64,000 bases of DNA from assembly GCA_028687435.1 (NCBI GenBank), contig JAQUAF010000017.1, positions 1 to 64,000 on the forward strand, written 5' to 3'. The notes beneath the pieces were generated by a model. It was not told where the DNA came from. It saw only the letters and a list, made by a program, of their open reading frames with translations, and ran no database searches. Source of the DNA: Verrucomicrobiia bacterium. Its GTDB lineage: Bacteria > Verrucomicrobiota > Verrucomicrobiia > JABWAM01. Position 1 is the first letter of the stretch; every line of letters begins with the position of its first letter. Below, in pieces: positions 45,758 through 53,446 of this stretch. The position numbers were made by a program, and so were the translations under genes.

Positions 45758-45814
45758 GGTTCTGCGTCGTACCCCCATCCGTGCGGATGGAAGTCGAGCG
45801 CTTGTTGGTTAAAT
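45758..45814 (-). promoter_or_regulatory. 57-bp leader repeat, copy B
   Basis: Second copy of the leader at 45399-45455; the hairpin arms are shortened to CCATCC/GGATGG. It ends 26 bp before the GTG of the 45547-45732 gene. Conservation covers the hairpin and an adjoining GCGCTTGTTGGTTAAAT block. Confidence 0.75.
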
Positions 45815-45837
45815 TTTGTTGGCGGTATCCTTTTCAT

Positions 45838-46332
45838 TTCCTATGTGCGGGATGTTTGAAGTTTCTTGAGCTGGATCATTTGGCAGGTGGAGAACCGGAA
45901 CCTCCGGCGGAGGCCCTTCCGACGGGTCCCAGTCCTCCAAACTGGTGATTCACCGAGTGGCGCTCGGTGATCCCTGACGCATTCGACTGCGAAATGGGTG
46001 ACGGCGAGGGGGCATCCCCCGTGTGCAGTCCTCGCGAGAGCGGGTCGGAATCCCACGTTACCCCCCGAGAAGGATCGAGTGGGCGCGCGCCCCGGATAGA
46101 AGCCACGCCGCCCCCCTGTGTGGCCCGGGAGTTGGGGGTCGGTCGCGATGCGCAACGGCATGGGGCGCGCTTGCCACCTTGCGGACAAAACGAATCCCGC
46201 AAGTTGGAGTGTGCGGCATCCCGTTAATTTCTTAGGCCTAATCATACGTCGCCAATAAAACAGATTTCCTCGGCGCGGCCTTTTTCCTTGGACACCCTCC
46301 CTCCAATGTGGTGATATGAGTCCCAGAAATCC
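45838..46332. other. 495-bp divergent intergenic region without a gene
   Basis: Separates the minus-strand replication block from the plus-strand zinc-ribbon gene. It holds a hairpin (TCACCGAG at 45950-45957 with CTCGGTGA at 45963-45970). A promoter-like TTGGAC-N18-TGATAT pair lies near 46289-46318 facing the plus-strand gene. Open frames here lack ribosome sites and protein-like composition. A region of this size and place could include the element's replication origin, but no iteron array is seen. Confidence 0.5.
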
Positions 46333-47331
46333 ATGGGACGCAAAGGATCAGATCACGAAAGTGGTGACAACGGCGACAGACGCCATACCTGTCCCCATTG
46401 CGGGAAGGAGGGAGATTGGCCGGAGAGGCCCTTCAAGGGGGGCGGTGACGGAAAGTATCGTCGGATGTTCCTCTGCCCGGACGGCCACCAAGAATCCGTT
46501 TTATTGGATGAGCACTGCGTTTTTTGTGGGCGCGAGGCCTGCCAGAACGGGAAATACCCGTCGGGCGGACGGGTCTACCAAAAGTACTGGTGCAAGCCGT
46601 GCGACGAGCAGTGGATGCAGATCGATGGGGGCAAGTCCAAACTATCCCTCCTGGATCGCTATCCGCTCACGGAGTCCTGTCGCTATTCATCCCGCATCGC
46701 AGATGACGACGCGCTCTGCGCCATCACCCTCCTCGTAATGGGATTGTCCGTGGAGGAGATCGCGAGGAAGGGGCGGCTGAAATCGAAGGCCACCGTCGGG
46801 AAGCTGATCAAGTGGCTCCGTCGGCGAAGCAAGGACGCGAGGTTCATAAAGGAAATTCGCCAGCGCCTGGTAGAACGGGCCAAGGTTCGGCAGTACCCGC
46901 TCGATGACGTCGAGGGAAGGATAATGCGCGCAATCCAATCACAGGATCTGAATCGGGAGAGGAATCCTGTGAGTGACAGAATTCGCGAGGGCTTCAGAAA
47001 GATCAATGAAATGGCCGGCGCGATAGATGTTGACCCTCAGAACAAGGCGGCATGCGACTGGTCTGCGGGGTGGCATAGAGAAATAACCCGTCTGGAGAAG
47101 ATGGTGTTGGGGGCCGTGACTCTCCCCAGCCGTCGGACCATCCGTCGCCCGATCTCTGACCCCATCGCGCCGGAAATCCTCAACCGAGTCGCGGGCAAGG
47201 CCGCCTTCGAGGCCAAGGAGGCGCTTGCATCTGCGGGCAAGGTGGCCGCAGCGCGGCTCGCGCGCCGCCTAGGGTTGAAGCGTCGCGTCGCTCAACGAAT
47301 GGAAATACGGGACGGCGGCGACCGACGCTGA
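46333..47331 (+). CDS. Zinc-ribbon protein of the element, unknown
   Basis: 332 aa. The N-terminal 90 residues carry several metal-ligand pairs: CPHC, a later C-x-x-x-H, CVFC and CKPC, as in InsA-type or topoisomerase-type zinc ribbons. A helix-turn-helix-like region follows (VEEIARKGRLKSKATVGKLIKWLRRRSKD), then a basic, Ala-rich tail. Probably DNA-binding. It lies 53 bp before the RepA-like gene and in the same direction, so may regulate or assist it. No clear ribosome site. Confidence 0.65.
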   Translation: MGRKGSDHESGDNGDRRHTCPHCGKEGDWPERPFKGGGDGKYRRMFLCPDGHQESVLLDEHCVFCGREACQNGKYPSGGRVYQKYWCKPCDEQWMQIDGGKSKLSLLDRYPLTESCRYSSRIADDDALCAITLLVMGLSVEEIARKGRLKSKATVGKLIKWLRRRSKDARFIKEIRQRLVERAKVRQYPLDDVEGRIMRAIQSQDLNRERNPVSDRIREGFRKINEMAGAIDVDPQNKAACDWSAGWHREITRLEKMVLGAVTLPSRRTIRRPISDPIAPEILNRVAGKAAFEAKEALASAGKVAAARLARRLGLKRRVAQRMEIRDGGDRR

Positions 47332-47384
47332 GCTGCCCGATTCCATCCTTGTCCGGAGCGCATCCCTCCGGCAGAATTCACCGC

Positions 47385-49199
47385 ATGGCCTCGGCAAATC
47401 GCAACAGGAAAGCCGCTCCTCCCCACGTCCTCCTGGAGCAGGGGCAGGTCGCGGTGATCAATCTCATCAACCTGGGAAGGTGGGCGTTGTACCGCCGGGG
47501 GAAACGGAAGACGGCGCGAACCGTGTGGTGCAATGGCGAGCGGATCGCCGCCCAGTTGGCCGTCTCGCTGGTCGAGGGGTGCCCCTTCATGGGATTGGCC
47601 CTCCCTAGGAAGATCACGCTCCCGCTCCTGATCGCCACTGCCAATTTTTCGGAGGATGCTGACGACAACGAGTCCGTGGCCAGGACGAAGGAGTGCGTGA
47701 GGGCGGCAACTCGCGGTCTCGGCATTCGCGGAAAGCAGGGGAGGCGAGTGCTCGATACGATCAAGGTTCGCGGGTTGCGCATGGGCGATTCAGAGAATCC
47801 GTGGTGGATCCACTCCATGCTCAGGGGGGTCGAGGATGGAGATTTGGCAGAGCCCGTGCGATGGGCAAAGGAGAAAACCACGAGGGCAAAAACCAAGGAC
47901 CCCGAGACCGGGATAGTCAAGGCGGCAAGTTGGGCAGAGATCAGCAGGTACATGGAGAGGATAAATCCTGAAGTCCTCATCGTGGACACGTTGTCACTTC
48001 TCCGCCGGATGACGGATGGCCCCGAGTTCGTAACGAAAGCCGAGACGCGCAGGGCGCTCAGGAAGCTCGATCAGGCCATCGCCCCCGACTTCACCAATAG
48101 GGGGACCGCTCAACTCTCGCGCGCCACCGTGATCTTCCACCACCTCTCGATGGAGAAGTCTCGCTACATGCCGATCATCAAGGGCGAGGATCGCGAGTGG
48201 CGGGGAGGGTACCAGGCGATCCGCGAGGACGGCGGCACCGTCATCGATCACGTCATCACCGCGATCTCATCCGAGAGGGATGACGACAGCTTCCTCGTCC
48301 TCTACGAGCGCAAGCACTCGGAGGAAGTGCCTCCCAAGCTGGGGACAGAGGGACGCGAGTGGGTAAGGCCGAAGCGGAGCCCCAAGCCCTCCGAGAGGCG
48401 CCGGCGGGGCGAGCCTGCAGGTTGCGGACTCGAGAGTTTCATCATGCGGTACAACCCATCTACCCGCTGCTTTGAGTTCGATCCTAGCGCCGACGTCGAG
48501 GAGTGGTGCAGAGAAGAACTGACGAGGGCGAAGCGGAGCGCGGCCACCCCGGAACAGGTTGCGGAGATCATCGCTGCAAGCAAGTCGCAGAGAATGAAGA
48601 GGGCCGAACTCAGGGACAGGCTCGAAAGGAAGTTTAATATCGCCCCTCGTACGGCCTACGACGCGATTACTCGCGCCCTGGAGGTGGGGGCCATCCGTGT
48701 GGGGGCTGATGGCCTGCTCGAGGTGGGCGGTCGCGCCGTGCGGATGGTGATCCGCGACGAGGAGTTCCCGGGATCCAGTCCGGCCACGCCGCGTCAGAGG
48801 GTGCGGAGGCGTAAGGAGCGGGGGGTGCGGCATCACCGTTACCGGGGACGGGAGCTGGCCGAACTCGTCCGTCGCGCCCTCCACGCGTCGCACTTTAGGG
48901 GGCCGAGCAACGAGTGCGGGTACAGGCGCGAAAGGGTGCTCATCAAGAGCGCCCACCGCAACAGGCCCAAGGTGACGGTCTCGCGCTGGGCCTTGGATCG
49001 GAGCAGGGTCAAGAAGATCATCGGCTACTTTGAAATCGCCCCTGACACCTTTGAGATGATCGCGCTCCCCGTCGAAAGATTGACGCGGGGTGACTATTGG
49101 AGGGCCTCGGATGGGCGCGGAGTGGAAATTCCCAAGGGAGTGTTCAAGAGGAAGGGAAAAACGATCCGTCGCAAGTGGGCCGTGCCGCAGTTCCCCTGA
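47385..49199 (+). CDS. RepA/AAA_25-like RecA-fold protein lacking a P-loop
   Basis: 604 aa. The fold order of plasmid RepA helicases is recognisable: AAQLAVSLVEGCPFMG after strand 1, Walker B PEVLIVDTLSLLRRM, and ATVIFHHLSMEKSRYMP. Where G-x-x-x-x-GK-S/T should be, the sequence is TVWCNGERIAAQLA, so the phosphate-binding lysine is absent. The C-terminal half has a winged-helix-like segment (AELRDRLERKFNIAPRTAYDAITRALEVGAI) and a basic tail. It may bind DNA structurally rather than hydrolyse ATP. An upstream in-frame TTG at 47349 is possible. Confidence 0.65.
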   Translation: MASANRNRKAAPPHVLLEQGQVAVINLINLGRWALYRRGKRKTARTVWCNGERIAAQLAVSLVEGCPFMGLALPRKITLPLLIATANFSEDADDNESVARTKECVRAATRGLGIRGKQGRRVLDTIKVRGLRMGDSENPWWIHSMLRGVEDGDLAEPVRWAKEKTTRAKTKDPETGIVKAASWAEISRYMERINPEVLIVDTLSLLRRMTDGPEFVTKAETRRALRKLDQAIAPDFTNRGTAQLSRATVIFHHLSMEKSRYMPIIKGEDREWRGGYQAIREDGGTVIDHVITAISSERDDDSFLVLYERKHSEEVPPKLGTEGREWVRPKRSPKPSERRRRGEPAGCGLESFIMRYNPSTRCFEFDPSADVEEWCREELTRAKRSAATPEQVAEIIAASKSQRMKRAELRDRLERKFNIAPRTAYDAITRALEVGAIRVGADGLLEVGGRAVRMVIRDEEFPGSSPATPRQRVRRRKERGVRHHRYRGRELAELVRRALHASHFRGPSNECGYRRERVLIKSAHRNRPKVTVSRWALDRSRVKKIIGYFEIAPDTFEMIALPVERLTRGDYWRASDGRGVEIPKGVFKRKGKTIRRKWAVPQFP

Positions 49200-49200
49200 T

Positions 49201-49220
49201 GGGGGCCTGAGGCCGCCCCC
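49201..49220 (+). terminator. Hairpin after the RepA-like gene
   Basis: GGGGGC (49201-49206) and GCCCCC (49215-49220) form a stem directly after the stop codon, followed by TATATAGATA. Likely terminator of the plus-strand pair 46333-49199. Confidence 0.55.
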
Positions 49221-49862
49221 TATATAGATAGCGCACACGGGCATCGCAGCGAAGTGTCCGGGAGCGAGGGAGGCAATCCCCACCCCCATCCCTTGGGGAA
49301 TTTCAACATGGGTGCATGGGTGATAGTGGTGACAGGGGTAGGCGAGACTTCGATGGAAAAATTCCCCGCTTTCGTGCCCTCCACCTCCAAGATATATGAC
49401 GCGGGTACGCGGGTGACATGGGTAGAATGTCTCCCACCCCCATACCCCTGTCACCCACACACCTCTGTTGGGATTCTCTATGCCTTGGGGATCACTTCTT
49501 TGGGGACTCGACCGTCGGGAACCGATACCCGTACCGCCAGCCATCATCGTCGGGGACGGCGGCGAACCCGTGGGCTGATGAAAATTGGAATCCACCCGGC
49601 ACCGGGGTCGTCGCGTTACCACCGCCCACCCCTCCCGGCTCGCCCCACCCTCCAGCGCCCGTCTTCCTGCCGATGGAAACTGCCGCAAGCCTATCCGCAT
49701 CAAGCGACCTTTCTCCACGCTTTCAGAATCATCAACAAACTCCGCTTTCATGAAAAATTCCGAATTTGCAACCAAAACAAGTAGTCCCTCAGAGGGAAGA
49801 AACCCGAAAAACACCCCGAATCACGCTTTTTTGAGGTTGAAACGAGACCTGATAGCGTGGGT
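49221..49862. other. 640-bp non-coding region with a long inverted repeat and a gene relic
   Basis: No convincing gene on either strand. A 13-bp perfect inverted repeat, GGTGACAGGGGTA (49328-49340) and its complement (49443-49455), is separated by 102 bp of GT/AC-rich sequence. Positions 49646-49702 align with the 3' end of the HExxH gene at 50616 (CACCCTCCAGCG and CCGCATCA identical, many matches between), so they are a decayed copy on the minus strand. Confidence 0.6.
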
Positions 49863-50393
49863 CTACCTTCTGTCCACGAAGTAGAATTCCACGCGACCAT
49901 TGTCCTTGATCAGGACGCTCTCCTGCTGGAAGACGAGGCAGACCTCAGTGGCCAGGTCGACGAGCTGCCGACAGTCGATGAAGAGAATCTCGATGGCGAG
50001 GGACCTCTCGTCAAATACCTTGTCCGAATTGGACACGTAGCGCCCCCGGAAGTAGTTTCCGATGGAGTAGCCTCCGACACCGACGCCGGAGCGCTTGACC
50101 AGCCAGTCGCCCTTGGCCCTGTGGGTCAGTCGGTTCTTCAAACTTTCCCACCACTGCCTCAGCCTCTTGGTGAAGGCGCTCGCGTCCTGGACCGTGGCGT
50201 TCACGTCCATGGAGAAGATGATGATCCCTCCCGCCTCGTTCCTCTTCAGCGTTCGGCTGTTCGCCTCGAGGAGGGGACTGCTAGCGCGGAGGACGTACCG
50301 GTTCGCCCACCTCATGTCGAAGGTATCCTCCGCGAGTCGGCATCGGAATTCCGTGCCACCCAACCGCTCTTCGATCAAATTCCTCGCTCTCAT
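49863..50393 (-). CDS. Unknown protein, promoter-sharing member of the HExxH region
   Basis: 176 aa, soluble, mixed alpha/beta look (GIIIFSMDVNATVQDASAFTKRLRQWWESLKNRL and AIEILFIDCRQLVDLATEVCLVFQQES). Not recognised. The ATG at 50393 has GAGG upstream; a TTG at 50402 would add three residues. A GTCAGCG-N16-CTACGGT element ends 12 bp before the ATG, the same promoter type as three other units of this region. Confidence 0.65.
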   Translation of the reverse strand: MRARNLIEERLGGTEFRCRLAEDTFDMRWANRYVLRASSPLLEANSRTLKRNEAGGIIIFSMDVNATVQDASAFTKRLRQWWESLKNRLTHRAKGDWLVKRSGVGVGGYSIGNYFRGRYVSNSDKVFDERSLAIEILFIDCRQLVDLATEVCLVFQQESVLIKDNGRVEFYFVDRR

Positions 50394-50405
50394 TCCTCGC
50401 AATTA

Positions 50406-50435
50406 ACCGTAGCGCGCTCTTGGTACCACGCTGAC
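50406..50435 (-). promoter_or_regulatory. Shared promoter element, copy 1
   Basis: GTCAGC (50435-50430), 18-nt spacer, TACGGT (50411-50406), reading toward the gene at 50393. One mismatch per hexamer from the three perfect copies, same spacing and same flanking G and C. Confidence 0.6.
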
Positions 50436-50497
50436 AAAAATTGGTGCCCTTGCGGGCATCGTGAGTCGCATGTCACCTCCTTCTCGCGCTTTCCCTT

Positions 50498-50509
50498 GTT
50501 CACAAAAGG
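50498..50509 (+). repeat. Left 12-bp inverted repeat of the recombinase cassette
   Basis: GTTCACAAAAGG. Its exact reverse complement lies at 52602-52613, just outside the recombinase coding start. A further direct 10-bp copy (GTTCACAAAA) is at 50551-50560. Together they bracket the HExxH gene, the unknown gene and the serine recombinase. Confidence 0.5.
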
Positions 50510-50615
50510 GGTGTTAAATCTCCTGGGGCAAAAACGTGGCCCTTTGGGGTGTTCACAAAACCTTCGTTTGATGGACGAGGCCGTAACGCCGACGACGCGA
50601 CGGATTTGTGGCAGG

Positions 50616-51407
50616 TCAGGTCCTCCTGAAGATTCTACCGTCCACCCTCCAGCGGTCGTCCTCCTGTCGATGGAAGCGGCGCAACCGCCTGGCCGCATCA
50701 GATGCGTGGACAGGCTCAACCTCCATCGTCAGGACGCGCTCGCGCAGCGCGTCGAGTGCGGGGATGAGCCCCTTGGTCCACGGGCGGCGGTAGATCACTT
50801 GGGACATGTAGGTCTCAGCGACAAATTCGCCCGCCAGCTTCAGGCTCGAATCGGTCCCCGAGAACGGACGCCACTTTTCTTGGATGCACCAAGGCAGGTA
50901 TCGCGGACTGACCATCGCAGCAGCGCTCTCGACGGCGCTGCGAGGGACCATGTCGAGCTGCTTGGCGAGCATTTCAATCTCGCGGTACATGACCTGCGTC
51001 AGGAAGTGGACGCTCTCGTGGTGGATCGTATCTTGAAGTGGATCGCTGTGGAAACCGTACAACACGGCATTGAGGCGGCCCGTGGACGCATCGCTGTAGA
51101 ATTCCACCACGTTCGTGTCCTCGTTGTACCTTGCGCCGCAGAACTCGTCCGTCCTACCAAGCAGGTAGATCATTCCAGTGTATCGCTGGAGGATGGGGGA
51201 GATCCGACGGCACTCCTTGAACGTCCGCAGCCACTCGCGGGCGTCGGCCAGGTTGCAGGCGGGCATCAGGATGACGATGTACTCGATGTTGTCTCGGACG
51301 CGACAGGCGTGGCACCAGCCCCGCGCATCCTCATTGAACCGGAACCTGTCGCCCTCGATGAGGCGGGGCTTGCCGTCGTCGGGTCCGATTGGGGAGACAT
51401 CATTCAT
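50616..51407 (-). CDS. Putative zinc metallopeptidase, HExxH paralogue 1
   Basis: 263 aa. HESVH (130-134) within DTIHHESVHFLTQ fits the zinc-peptidase signature, and GEFVAETY (Glu194, Glu198) 60 residues on could give the third ligand, as in gluzincins. It is homologous along its whole length to paralogue 2 at 52649 (for example the PIGPDDG start, TFKECR, QRYTGMIYLLGR). No signal peptide or membrane span, so cytoplasmic. Starts 5 bp after the unknown gene. Family unknown to me; peptidase activity is inferred from the motif. Confidence 0.65.
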   Translation of the reverse strand: MNDVSPIGPDDGKPRLIEGDRFRFNEDARGWCHACRVRDNIEYIVILMPACNLADAREWLRTFKECRRISPILQRYTGMIYLLGRTDEFCGARYNEDTNVVEFYSDASTGRLNAVLYGFHSDPLQDTIHHESVHFLTQVMYREIEMLAKQLDMVPRSAVESAAAMVSPRYLPWCIQEKWRPFSGTDSSLKLAGEFVAETYMSQVIYRRPWTKGLIPALDALRERVLTMEVEPVHASDAARRLRRFHRQEDDRWRVDGRIFRRT

Positions 51408-51412
51408 CGGTG

Positions 51413-51922
51413 TCAGTCAATCGGTTCCGGGGGATCGAATGGCAAGCCAAAATACTCGAACACCTCCCCGGTGCGCCAGTAGGTCTCGCGCTCCGACATC
51501 CCCGCCCGCTCGCACATGAGGTTCATGTGCGGGAAGTCCCCGGCGACAGTGTACAGGAGTTCCAGTGGGTCGCACCGCACCAGTACACTCGGCTCCGCGT
51601 CCACCTTGAGGACGGCGAGGGTCTGGATGCAGCAGAATGTCATCGCCTTCAGGCTGCCGACCTCGCTGAGGTTGCAGAAGTACAGCCAGTACGGCCACGC
51701 CTCGTGGAAGGCCGAGTAGAATCGCCTCACTTCGGGGATGGAGTGGACCTCGCGGGGGTCGTCGTCGTAGCCCTCGACGCAGAAGACCATGCTGCCGAGC
51801 ATCGCTCGGAGCGGCTTCCCCACTGGCAGGACCTCCGTCCCGTAGCGGCGCAGGAAGTCGGTGAAGTCAACGGCCCCCACGCTCTGCTGGCTGAACTGGT
51901 AGACGATCAGGTCGCGGTTCAT
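51413..51922 (-). CDS. Unknown protein coupled to the recombinase
   Basis: 169 aa. Conserved-looking blocks: LRAMLGSMVFCVEGYDDDPREVHSIPEVRRFY, EAWPYWLYFCNLSEVGSLKAMTFC and VLKVDAEPSVLVRCDPLELL. The ATG overlaps the recombinase stop by 4 bp (ATGA). The style resembles plasmid-borne proteins of unknown function; I cannot assign a fold. Together with the recombinase and HExxH paralogue 1 it forms a tight three-gene unit. Confidence 0.65.
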   Translation of the reverse strand: MNRDLIVYQFSQQSVGAVDFTDFLRRYGTEVLPVGKPLRAMLGSMVFCVEGYDDDPREVHSIPEVRRFYSAFHEAWPYWLYFCNLSEVGSLKAMTFCCIQTLAVLKVDAEPSVLVRCDPLELLYTVAGDFPHMNLMCERAGMSERETYWRTGEVFEYFGLPFDPPEPID

Positions 51923-52539
51923 CGGTGCGCCTCCACGGGGTGATGTGGGCAGAGCTTGCAGACCATTCCCGTCGATACGCCACACTCGGCAGCCACATCG
52001 CGGATGGTCCTGCCCGTGGTACGCAGTTGGCGGATCTTCGCGATCAATTCAAGGGGGATTGCCGGTCGCCCCAGTCGCTTCCCATTTCGTCGCACCCGTT
52101 CGAGACCGGCCTTCGTCCTCTCGGAGATTCGGATTCGCTCCTGCTTGGCGATGCAGGCCAGGATCGCCAGCACCGCGTCCTTGAACACCCCGAGGGAATC
52201 GAGGTATGGCTCGGAGAAGGATCGGAAACCAACACCCCACGACTGGAGCCGATTCAGGTAGTCCAGGGTCTGACTCACGCCCTCGCGCGACAGGCGATCC
52301 AGCGACCAGAACAGGAGCAGGTCGAATTTTCGTTGGCTGGCATCCCTCATCATTTTGGAAAATTCGGGTCGAGACGATCCCGACTTGGCCCCACTGATGC
52401 CGTGGTCGATGTATTCGGCCGCCGTGGTCCACTCCTGGCGGGCGGCGAATTCCCGTAGCTGGCTCAACTGGTTCTCGGTCTCCTGCCGATCCGTCGAGAC
52501 GCGGGAGTAGATTCCAACCCGGAGCTTGGCCTTGTTCAT
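51919..52539 (-). CDS. Serine recombinase, resolvase/invertase type
   Basis: 206 aa. Catalytic Ser15 lies in VGIYSRVSTDRQ. The rest of the catalytic domain is present (DHGISGAKSGSSRPEFSKMM, DLLLFWSLDRLSR, AILACIAKQERIRISERTKAGLERVRRNGKRLGRP). A C-terminal helix-turn-helix follows (TIRDVAAECGVSTGMVCKLC). An in-frame ATG at 52632 would add 31 non-conserved residues and read through the right inverted repeat, so I choose 52539. It sits between the two HExxH paralogues. Confidence 0.92.
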   Translation of the reverse strand: MNKAKLRVGIYSRVSTDRQETENQLSQLREFAARQEWTTAAEYIDHGISGAKSGSSRPEFSKMMRDASQRKFDLLLFWSLDRLSREGVSQTLDYLNRLQSWGVGFRSFSEPYLDSLGVFKDAVLAILACIAKQERIRISERTKAGLERVRRNGKRLGRPAIPLELIAKIRQLRTTGRTIRDVAAECGVSTGMVCKLCPHHPVEAHR

Positions 52540-52601
52540 AAAACCGTCGATTGGTGAACGTTCCCTTTTCATCATTTTCCCAGGGAGGACCTCAGAGGGG
52601 G

Positions 52602-52613
52602 CCTTTTGTGAAC
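52602..52613 (-). repeat. Right 12-bp inverted repeat of the recombinase cassette
   Basis: CCTTTTGTGAAC, exact complement of 50498-50509, in a G-rich context on both sides as in the left copy. It lies 63 bp upstream of the recombinase start. Confidence 0.5.
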
Positions 52614-52648
52614 GGGGCTTTTGCGTCGTCATGGTATTCCCATCGTGG

Positions 52649-53446
52649 TCAGTCCCGATTCAAATGGGGATCACTTTGTCGCGATACCCGATCTTCCAAT
52701 TCGCAGAGGTAGTGGAAGGTGTGCAGCCGACGCTCGACGTCATCGCGGTGCGCCGGCTCGATTTCCCTGCCCACGAGCCAGTCGCGCGCCTGATCCAGCA
52801 GCGGCCAGACCCCCCTCCGCCAGCTCAGGCCGTAGATTTTCTGCGTGACGTACACCTCTGTCAGGAACTCATCGACGAGCCGTCTGGTCGGGCAGAGCTG
52901 CGGCCTGGACTGCCAGCGACGGACGAGCCATGGCAAGTAGAACTCGTCGATGCAGTGGGCCATCGTCCAGACGGCTTGAACGCGGCGATTGGATTGGAGG
53001 TCGTGGACCAGTGCCATGAGCGCCCGCTTGTATTGGCCGCAGAGGAAGTGGCCGGCCTCATGGTGGATGGTATCCCGCAGGGGATTAGTGAAGGGGTCCC
53101 CGTTCACGGCGCGGAGCCGCCCCCTCCCGTCGCTGAAGAATTCGACGGTCCCCTCGGTGGCCTCGTAGCGGGCGAGGGTGCGCTCGCGCGGCCTGCCCAG
53201 GATGTAGATCATGCCGGTGAAGCGCTGGATTGCCGGATTGACCTGCCGGCACTCCTTGAAGGTCTTCAGCCAGTCGTCGGCGTCCGCCAAGTCGCACTCG
53301 GGCCTCAGGACCACCGTGTACTCGATCCCGGATGTGCTGCGGCGGTCGTGACGCCAGCCCCGCGCGACCGCGTCGAACGCGAAGGTGTCGCCATCAAAAA
53401 CTCTCGGCTCCCCGTCGTCCGGTCCGATTGGTGCGGCGTCATCCAT
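52649..53446 (-). CDS. Putative zinc metallopeptidase, HExxH paralogue 2
   Basis: 265 aa. HEAGH (129-133) in RDTIHHEAGHFLCGQ is a better zinc-peptidase motif than in paralogue 1; DEFLTEVY (Glu193, Glu197) aligns with GEFVAETY there. Full-length homologue of paralogue 1, including PIGPDDGEPRVFDGD and the RRLHTFH C-terminal block. Its start overlaps the AAA+ ATPase stop by 8 bp (ATGGATGA), so synthesis of the two is coupled. An AAA+ unfoldase with a separate HExxH subunit would parallel a split FtsH, by inference. Confidence 0.7.
   Translation of the reverse strand: MDDAAPIGPDDGEPRVFDGDTFAFDAVARGWRHDRRSTSGIEYTVVLRPECDLADADDWLKTFKECRQVNPAIQRFTGMIYILGRPRERTLARYEATEGTVEFFSDGRGRLRAVNGDPFTNPLRDTIHHEAGHFLCGQYKRALMALVHDLQSNRRVQAVWTMAHCIDEFYLPWLVRRWQSRPQLCPTRRLVDEFLTEVYVTQKIYGLSWRRGVWPLLDQARDWLVGREIEPAHRDDVERRLHTFHYLCELEDRVSRQSDPHLNRD

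Noticed and set aside
49254-49784. Plus-strand frame of 176 codons with repeated His/Pro/Gly/Val
   Set aside because: Covers an inverted repeat and an antisense gene relic, and has no ribosome site.
48267-49814. Long minus-strand open frame (515 codons) across the RepA-like gene and the non-coding region
   Set aside because: It is antisense to a better-supported gene, has Pro/His/Gly-rich composition without folds, and high GC explains its length.
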